NCBI GenBank assembly: GCA_003153975.1 | Contig: PMBZ01000071.1 | Coordinates: forward strand, 4,755-45,527 | From: Hyphomicrobiales bacterium | Lineage (GTDB): Bacteria; Pseudomonadota; Alphaproteobacteria; Rhizobiales; Rhodomicrobiaceae | Reading direction: 5' to 3' | Length of the DNA stretch: 40,773 bases | Part shown: positions 23,630-31,625 of the stretch, in pieces | Position numbering within the stretch: the stretch's first letter is position 1 | How the letters are laid out: each line of letters begins with the position of its first letter | Translations under genes and position numbers: made by a program | Notes under the pieces: generated by a model | Databases searched by the model: none | What the model saw: only the letters and a program-made list of their open reading frames with translations | What the model was told of the DNA's origin: nothing

Positions 23630-24982
23630 ATGAATGCCCTTGAACGCTTGGCGGTGGATTTCGAAGCCGCGGCCGGCGGCAGTTTGCTTTCGGTATGGGG
23701 CAGCGTAACCGAATTGACAGCCAGCCACGTCCGGGTTGCCGGCTTGTCACGGTTCGCAAAGCTGGGCGATTGGGTGGCGATCGAAACCGAGACAGGCGAG
23801 CAGACCGGCGAGACCATCCGGGTCGACTTCGAGACCATCTCGGTGCGCACGTTCGAGGATAGGGTCCGGGCCGCCATCGGTGCCAGGGCGAGGATTGCGC
23901 CCACTTTGGAGCTTCGGCCGGATGTGTCCTGGAAAGGGCGCGTGATCGATGCGCTGGCCCAGCCGGCGGATGGCGGACCTCCACTGGCAAAGGGCCCCTG
24001 TTGCATGCCGCTCGACCGGCCGCCCCCGCCTGCCTTCTATCGCGAGCGGCTGAACACACCTGTAATGACCGGGACGCGGGCAATCGATGTGTTCACTCCC
24101 CTCTGCGCCGGGCAGCGTATCGGCATCTTTGCCGGCTCGGGCGTTGGCAAATCGACGCTACTGTCGATGCTGGCGAAGGGAAACAAGTTCGACACGGCTG
24201 TTTTCGCGGCGATCGGAGAACGCGGGCGCGAGGTGAAAGAGTTCGTGGAGGACGCGCTCGCCGGCGGCATGGGCAAAGCGATTGTCGTCGTATCGACCAG
24301 CGATGAAAGCCCGATGATGCGCCGGCTTGCCGCGAAAACCGCGCTGTCGACCGCCGAGTATTTCCGGGATCAGGGCGAGCGGGTCTTGCTCATATTCGAT
24401 TCGATCACCCGCTATGCCCAGGCAGCTCGTGAAATTTCGCTCGCTGCGGGCGAACCGCCGGTTTCCAGGGGCTTTCCGCCAAGCGTTTTCACCGAGCTTC
24501 CGAAGCTTCTGGAGCGCGCCGGCTGCGATGCCAAGGGAGGATCGATCACTGGCGTGTTTTCGGTCCTCGTGGAGGGCGACGACCATAACGATCCCATCGC
24601 CGACACGATCAGGGGTATTCTCGACGGGCACGTCGTGCTTGACCGGGCAATCGCGGATCAGGGCCGTTTCCCGGCCATCGATATCCTGGGTTCCGTTTCA
24701 AGACTTGCAATGCGGGTCTGGACACCCGCGCAGCGCGTTGCCGTGCGGGAACTCAAGAGCCTGATCGCCAAATACGAGGAAACCCGCGATATCCGGCTGA
24801 TCGGCGGCTACAAGCCGGGCAACGATCCGCAACTCGACAAGGCCATGCTCATCGTGCCGCCTCTTTACCAATACCTTAACCAGGGGCCGGATGATGTCCG
24901 GCAGGACGAGACCATCGACGGCATGCTCCGGGTGATGCTGGGAGGCTACCAGCAGCGGGCGGAGGCCGCGCCTTTGACGTAG
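23630..24982 (+). CDS. fliI: Flagellum-specific ATPase FliI
   Basis: Hexameric ATPase that energises substrate unfolding for the flagellar export gate. The product from the ATG at 23630 is 450 residues, with P-loop GIFAGSGVGKSTLLSM (about 166-180), Walker B LLIFDSITRYAQAAREIS, GEPPVSRGFPPSVFTELPKL and the F1-beta-like ERGREVKEF. The N-terminal beta barrel begins near residue 20. It follows flgF by 30 bases. FliH, its regulator, is encoded about 6.6 kb upstream; FliJ was not recognised. The track start (TTG 23624) differs by two codons. Confidence 0.96.
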   Translation: MNALERLAVDFEAAAGGSLLSVWGSVTELTASHVRVAGLSRFAKLGDWVAIETETGEQTGETIRVDFETISVRTFEDRVRAAIGARARIAPTLELRPDVSWKGRVIDALAQPADGGPPLAKGPCCMPLDRPPPPAFYRERLNTPVMTGTRAIDVFTPLCAGQRIGIFAGSGVGKSTLLSMLAKGNKFDTAVFAAIGERGREVKEFVEDALAGGMGKAIVVVSTSDESPMMRRLAAKTALSTAEYFRDQGERVLLIFDSITRYAQAAREISLAAGEPPVSRGFPPSVFTELPKLLERAGCDAKGGSITGVFSVLVEGDDHNDPIADTIRGILDGHVVLDRAIADQGRFPAIDILGSVSRLAMRVWTPAQRVAVRELKSLIAKYEETRDIRLIGGYKPGNDPQLDKAMLIVPPLYQYLNQGPDDVRQDETIDGMLRVMLGGYQQRAEAAPLT

Positions 24983-24986
24983 CAAG

Positions 24987-25023
24987 GGCCGGCGGCCTGA
25001 TGCGAAGGGTCGCAGAGCCGGCC
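24987..25023 (+). terminator. Cruciform-like hairpin after fliI
   Basis: GGCCGGC (24987-24993) pairs with GCCGGCC (25017-25023). Inside, TGCGA (25001-25005) pairs with TCGCA (25010-25014) around AGGG. It starts four bases after the fliI stop and probably ends the second flagellar run, although no T run follows; instead nine G residues lie at 25027-25035. Confidence 0.55.
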
Positions 25024-25456
25024 GTTGGGGGGGGGTAAGAATTGCTCATCAACTGTCTTCCAGCGCGGGCCAAACCGAACGGAGAACCTTGCCCGATGCC
25101 TCGCGCCACGGCAAATCAGGCAGCTTGCCTGAGCCTGCTCCAGGAATTCGCTTGGCGGGCGGCAAACGAGTGCGAACTTCAGGCCGGCTCCAATAGCCTG
25201 TGGGTATCTGTCGCATGAGAGACAGGCCCGCCCGGCCCCGCTGCCGCACCGCTTTCCCACCTTCGCGATGAAACGCTGCAAATGCAGTTACTTGCGGTAG
25301 CGCACAGCCGCTTTCGACGTGGGCATTCCTTATCGGCTCCGGCAAAGGCAAGGATTTTGCGCTTAACCGTAATTTTTCGCTTGTAATAGCGGGCAAAGGG
25401 GGGCAATAGCCCGCCCTGTTCATATCTGGACATCTACTGGTTGGGGAGGACGCCAT
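25024..25456. other. Intergenic region before the polyamine locus
   Basis: About 430 bases with no gene I accept; the track ORFs here have unlikely composition. It contains a run of nine G (25027-25035), an AT-rich patch near 25362-25388, and a 6-bp inverted repeat GCGGGC/GCCCGC around 25388-25413 that could belong to the leader of the next gene. GGAGG (25445-25449) is that gene's ribosome site. Confidence 0.35.
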
Positions 25457-25969
25457 ATGGCATTCCATGACGGCCTCTTCCAATTGGGGATGGACTTGGA
25501 TCGAGGTTCAAGCACCGCCCAAACGGAAGAAAAGCATGCCCTCGCCGTTACGCGCACCGACGGCGATTTGAAGAAGGACTGCTTTTGCGAGCGCAACGGT
25601 ATCGAGTTTGCCGGAACGCAGCTTCTTACCTGTGTGTTGTATCGCGCGCAACCCAGCGGCATCGATCACATCGAGCAAGCTTCCAGGCGGCTTTTAGAGG
25701 TGCCGGAGGCCACGCTCCTGCACCTCCCTTCGCATCGTTTCAGGCCCAAAGGCGGGGTATCTGGGGTGGCGGCGCCGCTGGAATTGCACATTTCGATCCG
25801 TAGCTGGCCAGAACGCGGCCGTGTCGCCACCGGCACTTTCATGTGCGGCCCCTCCAAGCCCCATCTGACGATCGATGCGATCTGGCAGGCGTCTGAACAG
25901 GAAGAGAAAATCGGCAGGAAAGAGCGGCGGGGGCAGCAAGCGGCCTGGCAAATGAGGCTCGCGGCGTAA
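25457..25969 (+). CDS. SpeD-like protein lacking the pyruvoyl serine
   Basis: The 170-residue product aligns by eye with bacterial S-adenosylmethionine decarboxylase (SpeD). It has FAGTQLLTCVLYRAQPSGID, IEQASRRLLEVPEATLLHL, HRFRPKGGVSGVAAPLELHI and SIRSWPERG, then FMCG. In active SpeD the fourth block reads SESH-x-SIHTWPE, and the Ser after Glu becomes the pyruvoyl group. Here the motif is LELH, so that position (residue 110, TTG at 25784) is Leu, and HTW is RSW. The His (111) and Cys130 are kept. About 45 extra N-terminal residues (GLFQLGMDLDRGSSTAQTEE) precede the domain. The protein should therefore not self-process and is probably a pseudoenzyme or regulator. GGAGG lies 7 bases before the ATG. 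It is 226 bases upstream of the CASDH gene. Confidence 0.75.
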   Translation: MAFHDGLFQLGMDLDRGSSTAQTEEKHALAVTRTDGDLKKDCFCERNGIEFAGTQLLTCVLYRAQPSGIDHIEQASRRLLEVPEATLLHLPSHRFRPKGGVSGVAAPLELHISIRSWPERGRVATGTFMCGPSKPHLTIDAIWQASEQEEKIGRKERRGQQAAWQMRLAA

Positions 25970-26195
25970 GCCGTGCGCTTTCTGCGCATTTGCGCAATGC
26001 AAGCGCCCGCTCAACTTCAAAAATTGGCAGCGGGAGAAATAAGCAGCTTGTGGACGGCCGTCGTTGCCGCAGCCGTGTTTGTTCCCTAACGGTTCACAAA
26101 CTCGCGGGCAGCCTGTTATCGCACAGTCAAGAATCGCAGCTACCATCGAGCTGTTCTATTGAGCACTTTCGCAACACACAGAAGGATATGCTTCC
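25970..26195. other. Gap between SpeD-like gene and CASDH gene
   Basis: 226 bases, AT-richer than the flanks. A 6-bp inverted repeat CCCGCT/AGCGGG near 26007-26035 could be a weak terminator for the SpeD-like gene. AGAAGGA at 26180-26186 is the ribosome site of the next gene. No RNA gene or riboswitch was recognised. Confidence 0.3.
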
Positions 26196-27422
26196 ATGGC
26201 CGAAGGAACGGTACTTATAATAGGCGCGGGGGGCGTCGGGAGCGTAACGGCGCATAAGTGCGCCATGAACGACGGTGTTTTCAAGAAGATCCACCTGGCA
26301 AGCCGCTCAATAGCAAAACCCAATGCTATTAAGAATTCCATCAAGGTGCGCACGGGCGTGGATATCGACACACATATCGTGGACGCTGACGAGGTAAGCC
26401 AGGTGGCTGGTCTCATTGAGAAGGTGGCGCCTGAAGTGGTTATCAACGTAGCACTTCCCTATCAGGACCTTGCGATCATGGAGGCGTGCCTGACGGCAAA
26501 GGTGCCCTACATCGATACGGCCAACTACGAGCACAAGGACAAGGCGCATTTCGAGTACAAGCAGCAGTGGGCGTTCCACGATAGATACCGGAAGGCGGGC
26601 ATTCTGGCCGTGCTGGGCGCCGGTTTCGATCCTGGCGTCACCAACGCCTATTGCGCCTATGCGCTGAAGCACTATTTCGACACGATCCGGTTCGTCGACA
26701 TTGTGGACGCGAATGCGGGCTCACACGAAAAGGCCTTTGCGACCAACTTCAACCCCGAACTCAACCTTCGCGAAGTGACGCAGGCGGTCCGGCACTTCGA
26801 TAACGGCAAGTGGGTGGAAACTCCTGCCATTCTCGAAAAGGACAGCATCCATTTTGCCTTCGATTACCCTTTCGCCGGTCCTAGAGAGAGTTATTTGCTC
26901 TTCCACGAAGAATTGGAATCGCTCGCCAAGCATCTTCCCGGGCTGGAGCGCATCCGCTTCTGGATGACATTCTCGGAAAACTACCTGACGCACCTGCGCG
27001 TGATACGCAATATCGGCATCGACAGCATCGAGCCCATCGATTTTCAGGGCCAGAAAATCGTGCCCATGGAATTCCTCAAAGCGCTGCTGCCCGATCCAGC
27101 TTCGCTTGCCGCCAATTACAGCGGCAAGACAGTCATCGGCTGCATCGTCACCGGCCTCAAGGACGGCCAGGAGAGCACGAAATTCATCTACAATATCTGC
27201 GACCACGCCGAGACGTTCAAGGAAGTCGGCTCTCAGGCGGTTTCATACACAGCCGGCGTGCCGCCCATGGTCGCGGCCATGATGGTCATGCAGGGCAAAT
27301 GGGCCGGCGCCGGCGTCTACAACGTCGAACAACTCGATCCGGACCCGTTCCTGCAAAGCTTGTCCGTAAACGGGTTGCCACATGAGGTGATCGATTATCA
27401 CCCCCTGCCGGCGAAGATATAG
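26196..27422 (+). CDS. Carboxy(nor)spermidine dehydrogenase
   Basis: The 408-residue product is a saccharopine-dehydrogenase-fold enzyme. It has the NAD(P)-binding TVLIIGAGGVGSVTAHKCAM, then IHLASRSIAKPNAI, VINVALPYQDLAIMEACL, YIDTANYEHKD and GAGFDPGVTNAYCAYALKH, features of the CASDH/CANSDH group. These enzymes condense aspartate semialdehyde with putrescine or diaminopropane and reduce the product to carboxyspermidine or carboxynorspermidine. The decarboxylase partner follows. This route makes spermidine without decarboxylated SAM. Which diamine is used cannot be read from sequence. Confidence 0.92.
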   Translation: MAEGTVLIIGAGGVGSVTAHKCAMNDGVFKKIHLASRSIAKPNAIKNSIKVRTGVDIDTHIVDADEVSQVAGLIEKVAPEVVINVALPYQDLAIMEACLTAKVPYIDTANYEHKDKAHFEYKQQWAFHDRYRKAGILAVLGAGFDPGVTNAYCAYALKHYFDTIRFVDIVDANAGSHEKAFATNFNPELNLREVTQAVRHFDNGKWVETPAILEKDSIHFAFDYPFAGPRESYLLFHEELESLAKHLPGLERIRFWMTFSENYLTHLRVIRNIGIDSIEPIDFQGQKIVPMEFLKALLPDPASLAANYSGKTVIGCIVTGLKDGQESTKFIYNICDHAETFKEVGSQAVSYTAGVPPMVAAMMVMQGKWAGAGVYNVEQLDPDPFLQSLSVNGLPHEVIDYHPLPAKI

Positions 27423-27466
27423 AACGGAAAAAATCGAAAATGCAGGCGCCGGCAAGGAGCCCGCAG

Positions 27467-27547
27467 CGTCGTCCCCGCGAAAGCGGGGACCTATATAAGA
27501 GCTTGTTCCCATGTCAGAAATGGAATCCCGCTTTCGCGGGAATGACG
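27467..27547. repeat. REP-like palindromic repeat pair
   Basis: Two related hairpin units in inverted orientation: GTCCCCGC-GAAA-GCGGGGAC near 27471-27490 and TCCCGC-TTTC-GCGGGA near 27526-27541, joined by about 35 bases. The outer flanks also pair (CGTCGTCCCCGCG with CGCGGGAATGACG). This is the widespread GTCATTCCCGCGAAAGCGGG type of interspersed repeat. It fills most of the gap between the CASDH and CASDC genes. Confidence 0.85.
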
Positions 27548-27612
27548 TTGCGGTGCAAACTGCGCGGGAATAACAACCGGCGGCTCTGCTTTGAATGAAG
27601 GTGCTCTCGAAC

Positions 27613-28833
27613 ATGGAAAAGCGGCCCAGGTCTTCAGTCGAACCGGCAAAGGTGGGCGCGGCCTCCTTCGTCATAGAGGAGGATATTCTCCGCCACAATC
27701 TGAGTGTCCTGAAGTACGTCAAGGAGCAAACCGGCTGCAAAATGTTCCAGGCGCTGAAGACCTGGTCCACCTGGCCGCTTTTCAAAATCACCAGGGAATA
27801 TCTGGACGGGACCGAGGTGAGTTCGTTGAATGAAGCCCGCCTCGGCTACGACGAGTTCAATCATGATGTGCACATGTATGCGCCGGCATACAGCGAGGCC
27901 GAGTTCCCTAAGATCCTCAACTATTGCAGCACGGTCATCTTCAACAGCTTTGCCCAGTGGGAGAAGTTCAAGCCTCGGGTGGATGCCCGCGTCAGCCGGA
28001 CGGGCAAGAAGATCGAATGCGGGTTGCGCATCAATCCGGAATATGCCGGAAAAGACGAGCATGGCGGCTTATGGACGCCCTGCGCTCCTGGATCGCGCCT
28101 CGGCATTCGCATCGATGAGTTCAAAGCCGCGCTCGCCAAAAATCCCCGCGCGCTCGATGGGATTGGCGGGTTGCACTTCCACATCTTTTTCGACAAGACC
28201 TTCGAAGACCTGAGAGATGCGCTAGGCGTCATCGAGGAGCGTTTCGGCGAGTATTTTTCGCGAATGCAATGGATCAATTTCGGTGGCGGCCAGAAAATCA
28301 CCGATGACGATTACGATGTTGAAGGGCTTATCCAGCTCGTCAACGCGTTCCAGAAAAGGCACGGCGTGACCGTTCACATGGAACCAGGCGCTGCCATCGT
28401 AAAAAATGCCGGCGTGCTGGTTGCGAACGTGCTGGATATTGTCGAGCGCGACGACGTGGGCTTCAAAATCGCGATTTTGGATATGTCGTTCAATGCGCAT
28501 ATGCCAGATTTCCTCTTGAGCCCGGAGCTGGACATGCCGGTGGCCGGCGCGGAAATCGTGCGCGATGCGGCGGAGCTGAAAAAGCACGCGCATGTCTACA
28601 GGCTGACCGGGGGCACCTGCGTTTCAGGCGATCAGCTTGGGCACTATCACGCTTTTCAGGAGCCACTGAAACCAGGCGATAAGGTGATTATGGAGGATGC
28701 CATCCAATACAATTTGGTGCAATGCACGATGTTCAACGGCGTCCAGCATCCGGCCATCCTGCTCTGGAAAAACGGCCAGCTGGAGGGTGTCCGGGAGTAT
28801 ACCTATCAAGACTACCGGGCCCGGATGGGATAA
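27613..28833 (+). CDS. nspC: Carboxynorspermidine decarboxylase
   Basis: PLP-dependent fold III decarboxylase that converts carboxy(nor)spermidine to (nor)spermidine. The product has SFVIEEDILRHNLSVLKYV, the PLP lysine in MFQALKTWSTWPLF, SSLNEARLG, GLHFHIFFD, WINFGGGQKIT, HMEPGAAIV and the catalytic Cys motif GGTCVSGDQLG. It belongs to the NspC/CASDC group of the alanine racemase superfamily. An AAGG about 11 bases upstream supports the ATG at 27613 (406 residues); the track start at 27595 adds six residues. It is 190 bases after the CASDH gene, separated by a palindromic repeat. Confidence 0.93.
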   Translation: MEKRPRSSVEPAKVGAASFVIEEDILRHNLSVLKYVKEQTGCKMFQALKTWSTWPLFKITREYLDGTEVSSLNEARLGYDEFNHDVHMYAPAYSEAEFPKILNYCSTVIFNSFAQWEKFKPRVDARVSRTGKKIECGLRINPEYAGKDEHGGLWTPCAPGSRLGIRIDEFKAALAKNPRALDGIGGLHFHIFFDKTFEDLRDALGVIEERFGEYFSRMQWINFGGGQKITDDDYDVEGLIQLVNAFQKRHGVTVHMEPGAAIVKNAGVLVANVLDIVERDDVGFKIAILDMSFNAHMPDFLLSPELDMPVAGAEIVRDAAELKKHAHVYRLTGGTCVSGDQLGHYHAFQEPLKPGDKVIMEDAIQYNLVQCTMFNGVQHPAILLWKNGQLEGVREYTYQDYRARMG

Positions 28834-28922
28834 CCGGCGCGTTCGAACCTGCGGAAAGTTGTATCCCGCCTTCGCTGGGGCCACGCCGAAGCGAGAGGTG
28901 GCTGGCTAGCTGTGCTCCCTGT
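28834..28922. other. Convergent gap after nspC
   Basis: 89 bases between the stops of nspC (plus) and the DUF262 gene (minus). CCTTCG (28869) and CGAAGCG (28888) can form a short imperfect stem, a weak candidate for a shared terminator. Nothing else was seen. Confidence 0.3.
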
Positions 28923-30698
28923 CTAAGGCTTCGCGCTGGGCGGGATATTCAGCTCCCGGCAGGTGAAATCGATCATCTGGGCGGCGCGCTCGCGGATTTC
29001 GGCGTGCGTCCAGGCAGTCTTCTCCGCGACGCTGGCGAGCGTGCGGTATTTTTTCGACTGCTCCTTGATGACCGGAAGCTTCTGCTGAAAGTCGGAGTTC
29101 ATGAGCCTGACGTTCTCGGCGTAGTCCATGAGCGCGAGGTTGCCGATGGAATGGCAGGCCGAGAAGCGCTCCTCCTCGTCGGGGAAGTCGGCAAGCCATT
29201 GCGAGTCCTTGGCCGGGCGCTTGGGCAAAATGTGCTCGACCGTGGCCCGCGGGGTATCCCCGTCCACTTCGGGACCGCCGGACACCGATTCAATCCACCG
29301 GACGAGTGCAAGGCGCATCTCGTCGTCGTAAAGCGGCGTCGCCAGGGTTTCGAGGATGCGTTCGATCTGAGAGGCGCGGAAGGTCAAGGCGCCGGGCCGT
29401 CCCGTGCTGGTCGAGAAGGGGTTGCGGCTTTGCGATAGCGCCCGGCCGAAGATACGGGCGCGGTCGTTGGCGGAAAACTTGGCCAGCATCATCATCATGC
29501 AGATGCGGTGCAGGGCCGCGAAGCGCAGGCGAAACGTCCTCTCCGCCTTGGTTCCGGTGCCGCTCGCCTTCGCACTCCGCTTGGCATTGTACGCGTGATA
29601 CCAAGTCAGCGCCACCGGCTGCCATTCGGGCCATTTAAAGAAGCGAAGGCGCCAGACATCCAGATCCGCCTCCGAGGCGGGCGCCGCGCTCAGCTTCTCC
29701 TGAAGCGAAACCCAGGTGGAGGCATGGCGCAGAATATCGTCCAACACCTCGGGTAGGCGCTTCGCCCCATAATTCCTCTCGATACTGGCCGCGAGCTTGG
29801 CAAGGTGGTCGGCGCCCTGAGGCTCGCATCGCTTCACGAAGTCGTAGGCGCGCATGAAGTCTTCGATGCCGTTGCCAGCCAGATGCTGGAGGCCGTGCCA
29901 GCGCCGGGCAACCATTTCGGCAGGCTCGCCGTCCCCCGCCAGATCGAGGAGCTGGCCCTTGAAAATGTCGGCCGGACTGAGCTGCACTCCGCGATTGTTG
30001 GCCGTGATGAACACTTGGCGCGCGAGCGTGTGGCTCTCCGTCTCGGAGACGACCAGCAGCGTGTGCGAAAGCAGAAAGTCCGCGAACAGCGACAGGCGTT
30101 CCTGGTCCCAGGCGGAGAGATAGCCATGGAAGATCGAGCGCGAATGCCTGATGCGCGTGCCCCTGGCGCCGGCTGGGCGCTTGAAAGTCTTGAGCGTCTG
30201 GCCTGGACCCTGGATTTCGCTGGAAAGCGTGTAGTCGGCACCGGCGATGTGGAGCCTGTTGGTGCCGCGGTCCTGGATCAGGCCGCCGATCCGGCCTCGT
30301 AACTCTCCGGACGCGGTGAGGTCGCGAATGATGCAAAGCAGGATGGTGAGCGTGGTCGCGCGCTGTAGTCCGTCGAAGATTTCGCATGTGCCGGGACCCG
30401 CGCGCCGGAGCACCATGGCGCCCAGGTGGTAGCCGGCGGCATCCTCCTGCCCGGCGGGTAGAACCCAGGCTCCATCGGCGGCATCGGCTTCCTCGCCCGT
30501 GTCGCCGGCGATCGATATCACCGGCCCGCTGTGCTGCTCGGGCTCTGGCAAATGCGCGGCGCAGGCACGCTCGATATCCGCGAGCAGTTCCTCGCTCTGC
30601 TTGGCATCCCAGACATAATCGCGCTGTACGTTTGCCGCGGTGAAGATGCCCAACCGGAAAAACTGTTCGACCGTCAATACGCGCGCAGAGAGCAGCAT
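28923..30698 (-). CDS. GmrSD-like DUF262/DUF1524 protein
   Basis: The 591-residue product has an N-terminal DUF262 domain: NVQRDYVWDAKQSEELLADI, then IFDGLQRATTLTILLCII (the DGQQR motif here DGLQR, residues 109-113), and FITANNRGVQLSPADIFKGQ. A C-terminal DUF1524 domain has the HNH-like TVEHILPKRP and HSIGNLALMDYAENVRLMNS. This is the single-chain form of the GmrSD family; GmrSD is a type IV restriction enzyme cutting glucosylated hydroxymethylcytosine DNA, and relatives act in phage defence. The DUF262 motif normally binds nucleotide; Gln to Leu is unusual. No other defence gene is adjacent, so the role is inferred from family only. Confidence 0.85.
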   Translation of the reverse strand: MLLSARVLTVEQFFRLGIFTAANVQRDYVWDAKQSEELLADIERACAAHLPEPEQHSGPVISIAGDTGEEADAADGAWVLPAGQEDAAGYHLGAMVLRRAGPGTCEIFDGLQRATTLTILLCIIRDLTASGELRGRIGGLIQDRGTNRLHIAGADYTLSSEIQGPGQTLKTFKRPAGARGTRIRHSRSIFHGYLSAWDQERLSLFADFLLSHTLLVVSETESHTLARQVFITANNRGVQLSPADIFKGQLLDLAGDGEPAEMVARRWHGLQHLAGNGIEDFMRAYDFVKRCEPQGADHLAKLAASIERNYGAKRLPEVLDDILRHASTWVSLQEKLSAAPASEADLDVWRLRFFKWPEWQPVALTWYHAYNAKRSAKASGTGTKAERTFRLRFAALHRICMMMMLAKFSANDRARIFGRALSQSRNPFSTSTGRPGALTFRASQIERILETLATPLYDDEMRLALVRWIESVSGGPEVDGDTPRATVEHILPKRPAKDSQWLADFPDEEERFSACHSIGNLALMDYAENVRLMNSDFQQKLPVIKEQSKKYRTLASVAEKTAWTHAEIRERAAQMIDFTCRELNIPPSAKP

Positions 30699-30944
30699 GG
30701 CTGATCCAGAAGTGAGGGACGCAAGGCAACCGCAGTGGACACCGCAAAAAGCGCGAAGGCGCTAACCCTCGCACGATTTGCATTTAATCCGGATAAACAG
30801 CTTAAGCGGTTTGCGCAAGAAGCGCCGGGGCCTTTCCCTCGTCCTGGACGACATCGAAAAAAATCCGTGGTCAACGAAACCCGCGCCGGCCGGTCGAGTG
30901 GGGTTATACACCATAACCGTTAACCTGCCCAGCGCGAGGGCGGC
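30699..30944. other. Intergenic region upstream of the DUF262 gene
   Basis: 246 bases between the DUF262 gene start and the FKBP gene end. It holds the DUF262 promoter. A 62-codon frame (30735-30923) exists on the plus strand, but it lacks a ribosome site and convincing composition and is not called. Confidence 0.3.
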
Positions 30945-31409
30945 CTATTTCACCGCCAGGAGTTCGACCTCGAAGAGCAGCGTGGCATTCGGCGGAATGA
31001 CACCGCCGGCGCCGCGCGCGCCATAGCCGAGGTTCGCCGGAATGATGAGTGTGCGCTTTCCGCCCACCTGCATCGTGGCGACGCCCTCGTCCCAGCCGCG
31101 GATCACTTGGCCAGCCGCGATCTTGAACTCGAAGGGCTCGCCACGGTCGAGCGAGCTGTCGAACTTCTTGCCCTTGGCGCCGTTCTCGTAAAGCCAGCCG
31201 GTATAGTGCATGACGCAGATTTGGCCTGGCTTGGGCTTGGGGCCAGCGCCGACGGTGGTGTCCTGGATCTGCAAGCCTGAAGGTGTGGTCATGGTTTGTC
31301 CCGGGGTTTGTGCCATTGCTTCGGAACCGGCCGCCGGCAGCCCGGCCGGCACGCCGATGAGCGCCAATGCGATTAGAACGCCGGCCCGGTGAGCCGCGAA
31401 TACACGCAA
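30945..31409 (-). CDS. FKBP-type peptidyl-prolyl cis-trans isomerase, exported
   Basis: The 154-residue product has a signal peptide ending near EAMAQ and one FKBP domain: TPSGLQIQDTTVGAG, VMHYTGWLYENGAKGKKFDS, FEFKIAAGQVIRGWDEGVA, GGKRTLIIPANLGYGARGAG and VIPPNATLLFEVELLAVK. All the usual active-site aromatic residues (Tyr, Phe, Trp, Tyr) are present. It accelerates proline isomerisation during folding, here presumably in the periplasm. It is transcribed alone on the minus strand. Confidence 0.95.
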   Translation of the reverse strand: MRVFAAHRAGVLIALALIGVPAGLPAAGSEAMAQTPGQTMTTPSGLQIQDTTVGAGPKPKPGQICVMHYTGWLYENGAKGKKFDSSLDRGEPFEFKIAAGQVIRGWDEGVATMQVGGKRTLIIPANLGYGARGAGGVIPPNATLLFEVELLAVK

Positions 31410-31625
31410 TTCCTTTACTCCTCGTAAACTATCCCGCCTGCTGCCTGTTTAGCGGAAAGTTAACGGGCCTGCATTCTTTTTTGCCGTTTCGGTTAAAGCG
31501 GGGCCTTAAAGCGACAACTTTTGAATTTATGCAAGAGCGTCATGAGTTTCGCATAAGCTTTAGCGATTCGGTAATCATAAAGCGCGAAAAGGCAGTTCCA
31601 GCGTGCAACCAAACGGGACCTTGAG
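31410..31625. promoter_or_regulatory. Divergent AT-rich promoter region
   Basis: 216 bases between the FKBP gene (minus) and a small ORF (plus). The sequence is rich in A and T for this window (for example CATTCTTTTTTGCCG and ACTTTTGAATTTATG). It should contain promoters in both directions, but I cannot pick hexamers with confidence. Confidence 0.35.

Noticed and set aside
25049-25483. Minus-strand ORFs in the gap before the SpeD-like gene
   Set aside because: Several overlapping frames with no recognisable domain, Shine-Dalgarno or codon pattern.
30735-30923. 62-codon ORF between DUF262 and FKBP genes
   Set aside because: No ribosome site, unlikely composition, and the frame lies in the DUF262 promoter region.
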